Shown: piece after piece, positions 16,523 through 23,911 of the stretch | How positions within the stretch are numbered: the stretch's first letter is position 1 | Layout: every line of letters starts with the position of its first letter | Assembly: GCF_019029495.1 (NCBI RefSeq) | Contig: NZ_JAERQM010000003.1 | Span: forward strand, 367,098 to 431,097 | Direction: 5' to 3' | Source of the DNA: Falsiroseomonas oleicola | Lineage (GTDB): Bacteria; Pseudomonadota; Alphaproteobacteria; Acetobacterales; Acetobacteraceae | Length of the DNA stretch: 64,000 bases | The notes under the pieces: model-generated | What the model was told of the DNA's origin: nothing | Databases searched by the model: none | What the model saw: only the letters and a program-made list of their open reading frames with translations | Position numbers and translations under genes: made by a program

Positions 16523-17497
16523 CTAGCCGTCGAGGCGGATCCCCAACTCCCGGATCAGCGGCCGCCAGACCGCATTCTCCCGCTGCACGAATTCGCCAAA
16601 CTGCACCGGGGTCCAGGGCTGGTACTCGATGCCGAGATCGGCGAGGCGGCGGGCGATATCAGCCGAAGTCATGGCGCGCACCATCTCCTCCGCCAGCCGG
16701 GCGATGATCGGGGCGGGGGTGCCGGCGGGCACGCTCATGCCCTGCCAGCCATAGGCGGTGGTGTCGGCGAAGCCGAGCTCCACCAGGGTCGGCACCTGCG
16801 GGAACAGGGCGCTGCGCGCTTCGCTCATCACGCATAGCGCGCGCACGCGGCCGTCGCGGATGAAGGGCGTGCCGGTGGCGGTGTCGATCACCACCACATC
16901 GACATTGCCGCCCAGCAGGTCCTGCATCGCCGCAGGCCCGCCGCGATAGGGCACATGTTCCGCCGCCAGCCCGGTGCGGCGCTTGACCAGTTCCATCGCC
17001 AGGTGGTGGGGGGAGGCGACGGCCGGCGTGCCATAGGTGGGCGCGCGGGTCTTCGACGCGGTGACCAGCCCGGCGAAATCCTGGATTGGATCGCTCGCCC
17101 GCACCACGATGTACAGCGGGAAGCGCCCGATAAAGCCGACCCCGGCGAAATCCCGGTCCGGATTATAGGGTAGCCGCGAATACAGGGCCGGATTGTAGAC
17201 CAGGATGCCGTTGTCGACATGCATCCAGGTATAGCCATCGGCCGGGCTGCGGGCGACGATCTCGCTCGCCAGCACGGCGCCACCGCCCGGGCGGTTCTCC
17301 ACCAGCACATTCTGGCCGAGGCGCGGCGTCATCTGCGCCGCGATCAACCGGGCGAAGGCGTCCGAGGCGCCGCCGGGCGGATAGCCGACGACCCAGCGGA
17401 GCGGCCTTTCGGGCCAGGCGGCCTGCGCCTGCGCGCCCGATGCGGCGGTCAAACCCGCCATGCCCAAACCGGCCAGAACCTCGCGACGCCTGAACAT
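16523..17497 (-). CDS. Bug/TctC family periplasmic binding protein (1 of 7)
   Basis: This 324-residue tripartite-tricarboxylate-type binding protein starts at 17497 (MFRRREVLAGLGM) after a good GGAGG. The frame is open 91 codons further upstream, but that part is not protein-like. The signal peptide has a twin-arginine-like RRR and ends near AQAQA. Family motifs: WPERPLRWVVGYPPGGASDAF, VENRPGGGAVLASEIV and VPYRGGPAAMQDLLGG. Bug proteins bind carboxylates, aromatic acids or amides. No TctA/TctB membrane genes adjoin it. It converges on fkbM and is divergent from the amidotransferase-like gene. Confidence 0.92.
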   Translation of the reverse strand: MFRRREVLAGLGMAGLTAASGAQAQAAWPERPLRWVVGYPPGGASDAFARLIAAQMTPRLGQNVLVENRPGGGAVLASEIVARSPADGYTWMHVDNGILVYNPALYSRLPYNPDRDFAGVGFIGRFPLYIVVRASDPIQDFAGLVTASKTRAPTYGTPAVASPHHLAMELVKRRTGLAAEHVPYRGGPAAMQDLLGGNVDVVVIDTATGTPFIRDGRVRALCVMSEARSALFPQVPTLVELGFADTTAYGWQGMSVPAGTPAPIIARLAEEMVRAMTSADIARRLADLGIEYQPWTPVQFGEFVQRENAVWRPLIRELGIRLDG

Positions 17498-17714
17498 GCC
17501 CACGCCCTCCATCAGAGGGTCGCATTGTGCGGGCTGGCGTGGCGCGCGCAACAGCGACCATGGCCCGGCGAGCCTTCCCGCGCGTAATTTCGCCAGTCCT
17601 TTGGGCGCCACCCGCCGCGAAAAGTGGCAGCGAAGGTCTGCCATGCGTGCGGCGCGCCCCCATCCGGCCAAAGATTGTCTTGATCCCGCCACAGACGGGC
17701 ATGACATTTCACGC

Positions 17715-18515
17715 ATGCGCGCCATGGTCGGTATCTCCTGTTGTGTGAAAGCCTTTGGCCTGTTCGGCACGCCGAACCATGCCGCCTCGGACAGTTACGT
17801 TCGGGTCTCGCTCGGACCCATCGGCGCCGTGCCGGTGCTGCTGCCGGCGGCCGGGGAGGCGCTGGTGCCGGACATCCTGCCCCGCCTGGATGGGCTGATG
17901 CTGACCGGCAGCCGGTCCAATGTGCATCCCGACCATTATGACGGCCCCGCCCATGCCGAGGGCACGCCGGAGGATCCGCAGCGGGATTCGACCACCCTGC
18001 CGTTGATCCGCGCCGCCATCGCCGCCGGCCTGCCCGTTCTGGCGATCTGCCGCGGCTTCCAGGAACTCAACGTGGCCCTCGGCGGGTCGCTCGACCAGCG
18101 GATCCAGGACCTGCCGGGCCGGATCGACCATTCCACCCCCTCCGACCAGCAATTGCCCGGGGTGCGGACCGGCAAGGCGCATGCGGTGCGGATCGCCGCG
18201 GATGGCCAGCTCGCCCGCATCTGGGCCGCCGCCGGGCTGCGCGTGCGGCCGGAGGCGGTGCCGGTGAATTCCCTGCACAACCAGGGCGTCTGCCGCCTGG
18301 CGCCGCGCCTGGTGGCGGAGGCCTGGGCGCCCGATGGCACCGTCGAGGCGGTGCGCGTGGCCGATGCGCCGGGCTTCTGCATGGGCGTGCAATGGCACCC
18401 CGAATATGACTGGGAACAGGATGCGCGGTCCCGCGTGATCTTCGAGGCTTTTGGCGCCGCCACCGCCGCCTGGGCGGCGGGCCGACGCCCCGCTGCCGCC
18501 CAGCGTGCTGCCTGA
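17715..18515 (+). CDS. Class I glutamine amidotransferase-like gamma-glutamyl hydrolase (PuuD type)
   Basis: The 266-residue protein resembles gamma-glutamyl-gamma-aminobutyrate hydrolase, which releases GABA in putrescine breakdown. It has GLMLTGSRSNVHP early, the nucleophile segment LAICRGFQELNVALGG (Cys near residue 113) and the His of GVQWHPEYDW. ATG 17715 or 17724 (MVGISC) are both possible. The frame is open upstream to 17460 but overlaps the divergent gene. A ureohydrolase (agmatinase type) follows 200 bases downstream, which fits a polyamine or guanidino-compound role. It may instead act on other gamma-glutamyl amides. Confidence 0.82.
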   Translation: MRAMVGISCCVKAFGLFGTPNHAASDSYVRVSLGPIGAVPVLLPAAGEALVPDILPRLDGLMLTGSRSNVHPDHYDGPAHAEGTPEDPQRDSTTLPLIRAAIAAGLPVLAICRGFQELNVALGGSLDQRIQDLPGRIDHSTPSDQQLPGVRTGKAHAVRIAADGQLARIWAAAGLRVRPEAVPVNSLHNQGVCRLAPRLVAEAWAPDGTVEAVRVADAPGFCMGVQWHPEYDWEQDARSRVIFEAFGAATAAWAAGRRPAAAQRAA

Positions 18516-18524
18516 CGGGGGCGG

Positions 18525-18551
18525 GTCGCCGGGCGACTCACAAGTTTTTTT
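18525..18551 (+). terminator. Weak terminator candidate after the amidotransferase-like gene
   Basis: A short hairpin (gtcgc-cgg-gcgac, 18525-18537) is followed after seven bases by a run of seven T (18545-18551). The stem is short and the T run is not adjacent, so this is only a candidate. Confidence 0.3.
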
Positions 18552-18579
18552 GCCTATCGGCCCCTGCTCGCGCTATGAT
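18550..18579 (+). promoter_or_regulatory. Sigma-70-type promoter for the ureohydrolase
   Basis: TTGCCT (18550-18555) and TATGAT (18574-18579, five of six consensus bases) are separated by 18 bases. Transcription would start near 18586, giving a leader of about 130 bases before the start codon at 18717. Confidence 0.5.
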
Positions 18580-18666
18580 GGCCGGGCCGGCCGACTATCG
18601 CCGGCGGACGCGGCCGGTTCCCCTGCCGGCTCGCCCGACCATTCCGATCGGAAGTGATGAGCGTTG

Positions 18667-18694
18667 GCGCCCGGTCACCCCCCTGACCGGGCGC
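18667..18694 (+). promoter_or_regulatory. Leader hairpin just upstream of the ureohydrolase ribosome binding site
   Basis: A perfect 11-base stem (gcgcccggtca / tgaccgggcgc) with a six-C loop ends 11 bases before the GGGAGG ribosome binding site. TTCGCGTTT follows it, which is weakly terminator-like. Further GC-rich inverted repeats lie upstream (for example gccgg/ccggc around 18615-18635). The arrangement suggests attenuation or a riboswitch-like leader, but I match it to no known class. Confidence 0.45.
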
Positions 18695-18716
18695 TTCGCG
18701 TTTGGGAGGCGTGCGG

Positions 18717-19739
18717 ATGGATGCGGAGAGGCTGGCGGCGCTGAAGGCGCGTTTCGGCGCGGGGTCGGAGAGCGAAGACCCGCTGTTCCGCCGCATCATC
18801 GAGACCCAGTTCCAGGGCGACCGCCGCGCCTGGCCCTTTGCCGGGCTTGCCACCTTCTGCGGCGCGCCCTTCCAGGCTGACCCCTTCGACAACGCACCCG
18901 AGATCGGGCTGGTCGGCGTGCCGATGGACCTCGGCGTCACCAACCGGGCCGGTGCCAGGCTCGGCCCGCGCGCGATCCGGGGGGTGGAGCGCATCGGGCC
19001 CTATGAGCCGGCCCTGCACATGGCGCCGCTGACCGAGGCGCGGGTGGCGGATATCGGCGACGTGCCCATGGCCTCCCGCTTCTCCCTCGAATCCTGCCAT
19101 GCCGATATCGAAAGCCATTTTGGGGCGCTGCGGGCGGCGGGCATCCGGACCGTGGCGGCCGGCGGCGACCATTCCATCAGCCTGCCGATGCTGAAGGCGC
19201 TGGGCGCCGGGCGGCCGCTGGGCATGGTGCATATCGACGCCCATGCCGATACCGGCGGCGAGTATGAGGGCAGCCGCTTCCACCATGGCGGCCCGTTCCG
19301 GCAAGCCGTGCTGGAGGGCGTGCTGGACCCGGAGCGCACCATCCAGATCGGCATCCGCGGCGGCGCCGGCTACCTCTGGGAGTTTTCGACGGCCAGCGGC
19401 ATGACATTGATTCAAATGCACGAATTTGCTCAGATGGGCGTTCCGGCGGTGCTGGAGCTGGCCCGGAAGGTGGCGACGGGCCCCATCTATGTCTCCTTCG
19501 ACGTGGATGCGGTGGATCCCGGCTTCGCGCCCGGCACCGGCACGCCGGAGGTCGGCGGGCTGACGCCGCTGCAGGTGCTGCAACTGCTGCGCGGCCTGGC
19601 CGGGCTGGATGTGGTGGGCGGCGATGTGGTGGAGGTGGCGCCGCAATACGATGCCGGCACCGCCACCGCCCAGATCGGCGCCCAGGCCATGTTCCAGATC
19701 CTCTGCCTGCTGGTCCAGGCGCCTTCGTTCCGCGGATGA
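18717..19739 (+). CDS. Ureohydrolase (agmatinase / guanidino-acid hydrolase family)
   Basis: This Mn-dependent enzyme releases urea from a guanidino compound. The 340-residue protein has all family metal motifs: GGDHSISLPML near residue 150, HIDAHADTG near 175, and SFDVDAVDPGFAPGTGTPEVGG near 262. ATG 18717 is fixed by GGGAGG nine bases upstream. The sequence does not distinguish agmatinase from guanidinobutyrase or guanidinase. It has its own candidate promoter and a structured leader, and lies downstream of a PuuD-like gene, which fits arginine or polyamine catabolism. A weak hairpin follows the stop. Confidence 0.88.
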   Translation: MDAERLAALKARFGAGSESEDPLFRRIIETQFQGDRRAWPFAGLATFCGAPFQADPFDNAPEIGLVGVPMDLGVTNRAGARLGPRAIRGVERIGPYEPALHMAPLTEARVADIGDVPMASRFSLESCHADIESHFGALRAAGIRTVAAGGDHSISLPMLKALGAGRPLGMVHIDAHADTGGEYEGSRFHHGGPFRQAVLEGVLDPERTIQIGIRGGAGYLWEFSTASGMTLIQMHEFAQMGVPAVLELARKVATGPIYVSFDVDAVDPGFAPGTGTPEVGGLTPLQVLQLLRGLAGLDVVGGDVVEVAPQYDAGTATAQIGAQAMFQILCLLVQAPSFRG

Positions 19740-19748
19740 CGGTGAAAT

Positions 19749-19765
19749 GGGCCGGAGACCGGCCC
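19749..19765 (+). terminator. Short hairpin after the ureohydrolase gene
   Basis: A seven-base stem gggccgg/ccggccc with an aga loop is followed by only two T, nine bases after the stop. It may terminate transcription weakly before the dnaN promoter. Confidence 0.4.
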
Positions 19766-19794
19766 TTCAAAGCCTGATTCCAGCCTGTTAGAAT
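19766..19794 (+). promoter_or_regulatory. Sigma-70-type promoter for dnaN
   Basis: TTCAAA (19766-19771, four of six) and TAGAAT (19789-19794, five of six) are separated by 17 bases. Transcription would start near 19801, about 58 bases before the dnaN start codon. Confidence 0.5.
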
Positions 19795-19858
19795 GCCCCT
19801 CCGCGCGGTGCGGGTAAGGGTCGGCCTGTCGCCGCCAGAAATCGGGAATCCAGGTGCC

Positions 19859-20986
19859 ATGAAATTCACGGTGGACCGGGCGGTGCTGCTCAAGGCGCTC
19901 GCGCATGTGCAGAGCGTCGTGGAGCGGCGCAATACCATCCCGATCCTGGCCAATGTGCTGCTGGAAGCGCGGGAGGCCGGGCTGCGCCTGACCGCGACGG
20001 ATATGGAAATCGCGGTGGTGGAGGATGTGCCCGGCGTGACCGTGGCCCGCCCCGGCCGCACCACGGCCCCGGCCGCCACCCTGTTCGAACTGGTGCGCAA
20101 GCTGCCCGACAGCGCCAAGCTGGAACTGGACCATCCGGGTGGCGATGCGCAGATGACGCTGCGCGCCGGCCGTTTCGACGCCAAGCTGTCGGTGCTGCCG
20201 GTGGAGGATTTCCCCTCCATGACCGAGGGCAAGCTGCCGCACCGCTTCGCCTTGCCGGCCGGCCAGCTTCGGGAGCTGATCGACCGCACCAAATTCGCGA
20301 TCTCCACCGAGGAGACGCGCTACTATCTGAACGGCATCTACATCCACGCCACCGAAAGCGGCGGTGCCCCGGTGCTCCGCGCCGTGGCGACGGATGGCCA
20401 CCGCCTGGCCCGCGTCGAGGAAGCGCTGCCGGATGGGGCGGCCGGGATGCCGGGCGTGATCGTGCCGCGCAAGACGGTGAATGAGCTGCGCAAGCTGGCC
20501 GAGGAAGTGACGGATGAGATCGCCGTCGCGCTCTCCGACACCAAGATCCGCTTCACCCTGGGCGCGGTGCAGCTCACCTCCAAGCTGATCGACGGCACCT
20601 TCCCCGAATATGAGCGGGTGATTCCGCGCGGCAACGACAAGATCCTCCGGGTCCAGAAGAAGGATTTTGCGGAAGCCGTGGGGCGCGTGGCGGGTATTTC
20701 CAGCGAGCGGTCGCGGCCGGTAAAGCTCTCGATCGATCGCAACCACCTGCTGCTTTCCGCCGCCAGCGCCGAGCTGGGCCAGGCGCAGGAGGAGCTGGAT
20801 GGCGATGTGGTGAGCTACGAAAGCGGCCCGCTCGAGATCGGCTTCCAGGCCCGCTACCTGAACGACATCACCGACCAGATCGTGGAGACGGTGGAATTCC
20901 GCTTCTCCGACGGCTCCGCGCCCACCATCGTCACCGACAGCGCCAAGCCCGAGGCGCTGTATGTGCTGATGCCGATGCGCGTCTGA
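19859..20986 (+). CDS. dnaN: DNA polymerase III beta subunit (sliding clamp)
   Basis: This subunit forms the ring that tethers the replicative polymerase to DNA. The 375-residue protein begins MKFTVDRAVLLKAL and shows the three-domain clamp pattern, including RRNTIPILANVLLEA, RYYLNGIYIHA, VATDGHRLA, and the C-terminal YVLMPMRV (usual PMRL) that lines the partner-binding pocket. ATG 19859 gives the normal N-terminus; the open frame from 19793 is leader. It is not next to dnaA, which lies at 50436-52016, and recF is not adjacent; coq7 follows. Confidence 0.97.
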   Translation: MKFTVDRAVLLKALAHVQSVVERRNTIPILANVLLEAREAGLRLTATDMEIAVVEDVPGVTVARPGRTTAPAATLFELVRKLPDSAKLELDHPGGDAQMTLRAGRFDAKLSVLPVEDFPSMTEGKLPHRFALPAGQLRELIDRTKFAISTEETRYYLNGIYIHATESGGAPVLRAVATDGHRLARVEEALPDGAAGMPGVIVPRKTVNELRKLAEEVTDEIAVALSDTKIRFTLGAVQLTSKLIDGTFPEYERVIPRGNDKILRVQKKDFAEAVGRVAGISSERSRPVKLSIDRNHLLLSAASAELGQAQEELDGDVVSYESGPLEIGFQARYLNDITDQIVETVEFRFSDGSAPTIVTDSAKPEALYVLMPMRV

Positions 20987-21029
20987 CGCGGCTTGCGGTC
21001 GGCGCCGTCCGGACCATCTCCGGGCGGCC

Positions 21030-21578
21030 ATGACCCATATGCCACCGCCTGTTGCCAACGCCGACCTGCCGGACTGGCTGGTCGGCGAATTGCGTTCCGA
21101 CCATGCCGGGGAAACCGGCGCCGTGATGATCTATCGCGGCATTTTATCCGTCGCCCGCGACCCGGCCGTACGCGATTTCGCGCAGCGCCACGCCGCAACG
21201 GAACAGGGGCATCTCGACCTGCTGGAAGGCCTGCTGCCGCCGCGCCAGCGCAGCGTGCTGCTGCCGATCTGGCGGGTGGCGGGCTGGTTGACCGGCGCGC
21301 TGCCGGCACTGGCCGGCAATCGCGCCATCTACGCCACCATCGATGCGGTGGAGACCTTCGTCGACCACCACTACCAGGCGCAGATCGACCGGCTGGACGC
21401 GGAGCGCATTTTTCCGGAGATCCGCGCCCTGCTGGCGCATTGCCAGGCGGAGGAAGTGGAGCATCGGGACGAGGCGCGGGAGGCCGCCGATGCACCGCCC
21501 GGCGCATTGCTGCGCGGCTGGGCCTGGCTGGTCGGCAATGGCTCCGCCGCCGCCGTCCATGCAGCCCGGCGGATTTAG
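21030..21578 (+). CDS. coq7: Demethoxyubiquinone hydroxylase family protein (Coq7-like)
   Basis: This di-iron hydroxylase acts in ubiquinone synthesis, hydroxylating the demethoxyubiquinone ring at the membrane. The 182-residue protein has the expected iron ligands: Glu in HAGETGAVMIYRG, ExxH in ATEQGHL, Glu in AVETFVDHHY and ExxH in AEEVEHRDEA. Two copies of the di-iron helix pair are therefore intact. A hydrophobic segment around VAGWLTGALPALAG could sit in the membrane. ATG 21030 is used; ATG 21039 is also possible. It is 43 bases after dnaN. Confidence 0.9.
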   Translation: MTHMPPPVANADLPDWLVGELRSDHAGETGAVMIYRGILSVARDPAVRDFAQRHAATEQGHLDLLEGLLPPRQRSVLLPIWRVAGWLTGALPALAGNRAIYATIDAVETFVDHHYQAQIDRLDAERIFPEIRALLAHCQAEEVEHRDEAREAADAPPGALLRGWAWLVGNGSAAAVHAARRI

Positions 21579-21628
21579 CGGGGCCGGCCACCCCTGACGC
21601 CGCGCGGCGGGCGGCGTAAAGACGCTGC

Positions 21629-22903
21629 ATGGACCTTGCAGCGGATATCCTGGTCGCCGGCGGCGGCATGTCGGGCACCATGGCGGCCATCGCCGCGGCG
21701 CGCGCCGGCGCCGATGTGCTGCTGGTGGAGCGCTTCGGCTTCCTCGGCGGCGCCGCCACCGCCGCGGCGGTGGGCCAGTTCGTCGGCTGGGACACCGCGG
21801 CCGGACGCCGCGTTGTGGCGGGGCTGGCGGAGGAGGTGGTGGCGCGGCTTCAGGCGCTCGGCGCCAGCGACGGCCATTCCCACTTCACCATGTCCACCGG
21901 CCACCGCATGGACCGCGTCTGCTACGACCCGGAACTGCTGAAGCCGGTGCTGGACGCCATGGCGGCGGAAGCGGGCGTGCGGCTGCTGTTCCACACCGCC
22001 ATCCTCGGCGCGGAACGCCAGGGCCGCGCCATCGCCAGCGTCGACCTGCTGACCAAGGCGGGGGTCTGCCGCGTCACGCCACGCCTCGTCATCGATGCCA
22101 GCGGCGACCTCGACCTGCTGGCGCGGGCCGGCGCGGCGTTCCTGCCGCTGCAGCCGGGCCAGGTGATGCAGCCCGCCACCGCCATGTTCCGCTTCGGCCC
22201 GATCGACCTGCCGGCCTTCGACGCCATCCCGCCCATAACCCTGGCCGCGCTGGCGCAGCAGGGCGTGGCGGAGGGCCGGCTGGCGCGCGCCGCGCTGCAT
22301 GCCAGCCGGATCGAGGGCACGGCCGATGCCTGGTTCAATATCGGCCGCCTCGCCTTCGACGCGACGGACCCGCTGGCACTCTCCGCCGCCGAGGTGGAGG
22401 GGCGGCGCCAATCCCTCGCCGCCGCTGATTTCCTGCGCGATTTGGTGCCGGGCTGCGCGGCGGGGCGCATCCAGGCCTTCGCCCCGCAGGTCGGCGTGCG
22501 CGAAAGCCGCCGCATCCACGGCCTGCATGTGCTGGAGGAGGCGGAGCTGCGCGCCGGGGAGGCCTTCGCCGACCGCATCGCCTGGGGCGCCTATCCCATG
22601 GACATCCACCCGGCCAAGGGCGCCGGCCTGCATTTCGAGGGCTTTGGCGCCGACCACGCCTATGCGATTCCGCTGCGCGCGCTGCTGCCGCGCGGCTTCG
22701 ACAATGTGCTGGTGGCCGGGCGCGGCATCTCGGCCAGCCACAAGGCGCATGCGGCGATCCGGGTGATGCCGATCGTCATGGCGATCGGCCAGGCGGCGGG
22801 GATCGCGGCCGCCATGGCGGCAAGGGGCAATGCGGCGCCGGCGGAGATCGACGTGGCCAGCTTGCAGGACGCGCTGCGCCAGGCCGGCGCGCATCTGCCG
22901 TGA
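21629..22903 (+). CDS. FAD-dependent oxidoreductase (FAD_oxidored family)
   Basis: The 424-residue protein starts with an ADP-binding fold, ILVAGGGMSGTMAAIAAARAG and LLVERFGFLGG, and ends with a second FAD contact, FDNVLVAGRGISASHKAHAAIRVMP. This matches the PF12831-type flavoproteins. ATASGDLD-like sequence (IDASGDLDLLARAG) sits near residue 155. No signal peptide is seen. It is followed 28 bases later by a Bug binding protein and then a second flavoprotein, so the three are probably an operon handling one imported organic acid or alcohol. The substrate is unknown. Confidence 0.85.
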   Translation: MDLAADILVAGGGMSGTMAAIAAARAGADVLLVERFGFLGGAATAAAVGQFVGWDTAAGRRVVAGLAEEVVARLQALGASDGHSHFTMSTGHRMDRVCYDPELLKPVLDAMAAEAGVRLLFHTAILGAERQGRAIASVDLLTKAGVCRVTPRLVIDASGDLDLLARAGAAFLPLQPGQVMQPATAMFRFGPIDLPAFDAIPPITLAALAQQGVAEGRLARAALHASRIEGTADAWFNIGRLAFDATDPLALSAAEVEGRRQSLAAADFLRDLVPGCAAGRIQAFAPQVGVRESRRIHGLHVLEEAELRAGEAFADRIAWGAYPMDIHPAKGAGLHFEGFGADHAYAIPLRALLPRGFDNVLVAGRGISASHKAHAAIRVMPIVMAIGQAAGIAAAMAARGNAAPAEIDVASLQDALRQAGAHLP

Positions 22904-22931
22904 CGGATTTGGGTGGGGGAAAGGAAACGAC

Positions 22932-23909
22932 ATGACGAACAAGAAGCTCATCACGCGCCGGCTGGCGCTGGCCGCGGGCGGCGCGCTGCTGGCAGGCGGC
23001 GCCCAGGCGCAGGCGAATAGCTGGCCCACGCGGCCGGTTCGCATCATCGTGCCCTTCGCCGCCGGCGGCCCCGCCGATGCGCTGGCCCGCATGCTGGCCG
23101 AGATCTTTGGCCCGCAGCTCGGCCAGCCGGTGGTGGTGGAGAACCGCGCCGGCGCGGGCGGCATCCTGGGCACCCAGGCGGCGGCGCAGGCGAATGACGG
23201 GCACACGCTGCTGTTTGGCAGCGTCAGCATGACCATCGTGCCGCATCTGCAACCGCAGCCGCTGGCCTATGACGTGGTGCGGGATTTCGCGCCGCTTGGG
23301 CTGGTGGCCTCCACGCCCTTCGTGCTGGTCGTGCCCACGGCCTCGCCGCTGCGCAGCGTGGCGGATGTGGTGGCGGAGGCGCGGAAGGGCGGGATGGCGG
23401 CGGCCAATAGCGGCCATGGCACCATCTCCCACCTCACCGCCGAGATGTTCGGCGAGGCGGCGGGCGTGCGGATCGAGCCGGTGGTCTATCGCGGCGAGGG
23501 CGTGCTGATGCCGGACCTGCTGAACGGCGCGGTGCCCATGGGTTTTCTCACCTTGTCCACCGTGCTGCCGCAGATCCAGGCGGGGCGGCTGCGCGCTTTG
23601 GCCATTGCCGGCGCGGCGCGGCTGGCCGTGCTACCGGATGTGCCGAGTCTGGCCGAGCAGGGTTTTCCGGGCATCGAGGCAGATGGCTGGCAGGCGCTGT
23701 TCGCGCCACGCTCCGTGCCGGAGGCGGGAGTGCAACGCCTGGTGCCGCTGCTGCGCGATGCGGTGGCGAGTGCGGCGCTGCGCGAACGCATCACCGGCTT
23801 CGGCGCCATCCCCGGCACGCGGGATCGCGCCGAATTCGCGGCGATGTTCCCGCAGGAATACCAACGCTGGGGCGCGGTGGTGCGCGCACGCGGCATCCAG
23901 GCGCAGTAG
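22932..23909 (+). CDS. Bug/TctC family periplasmic binding protein (2 of 7)
   Basis: The 325-residue protein has a signal peptide (MTNKKLITRRLALAAGG, ending GGAQAQA) and the family motifs WPTRPVRIIVPFAAGGPADALA, VVENRAGAGGILGTQAA and YRGEGVLMPDLLNG. A GGAAAC-type ribosome binding site precedes ATG 22932. It lies between two flavoprotein genes, two bases from the second, which suggests that it delivers their substrate or reports its presence. No membrane components are present. Confidence 0.92.
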   Translation: MTNKKLITRRLALAAGGALLAGGAQAQANSWPTRPVRIIVPFAAGGPADALARMLAEIFGPQLGQPVVVENRAGAGGILGTQAAAQANDGHTLLFGSVSMTIVPHLQPQPLAYDVVRDFAPLGLVASTPFVLVVPTASPLRSVADVVAEARKGGMAAANSGHGTISHLTAEMFGEAAGVRIEPVVYRGEGVLMPDLLNGAVPMGFLTLSTVLPQIQAGRLRALAIAGAARLAVLPDVPSLAEQGFPGIEADGWQALFAPRSVPEAGVQRLVPLLRDAVASAALRERITGFGAIPGTRDRAEFAAMFPQEYQRWGAVVRARGIQAQ

Positions 23910-23911
23910 GC

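Noticed and set aside
18586-18716. Guanidine riboswitch before the ureohydrolase
   Set aside because: The leader is structured, but I could not find conserved motifs of any known guanidine class, so I report it only as a leader of unknown type.
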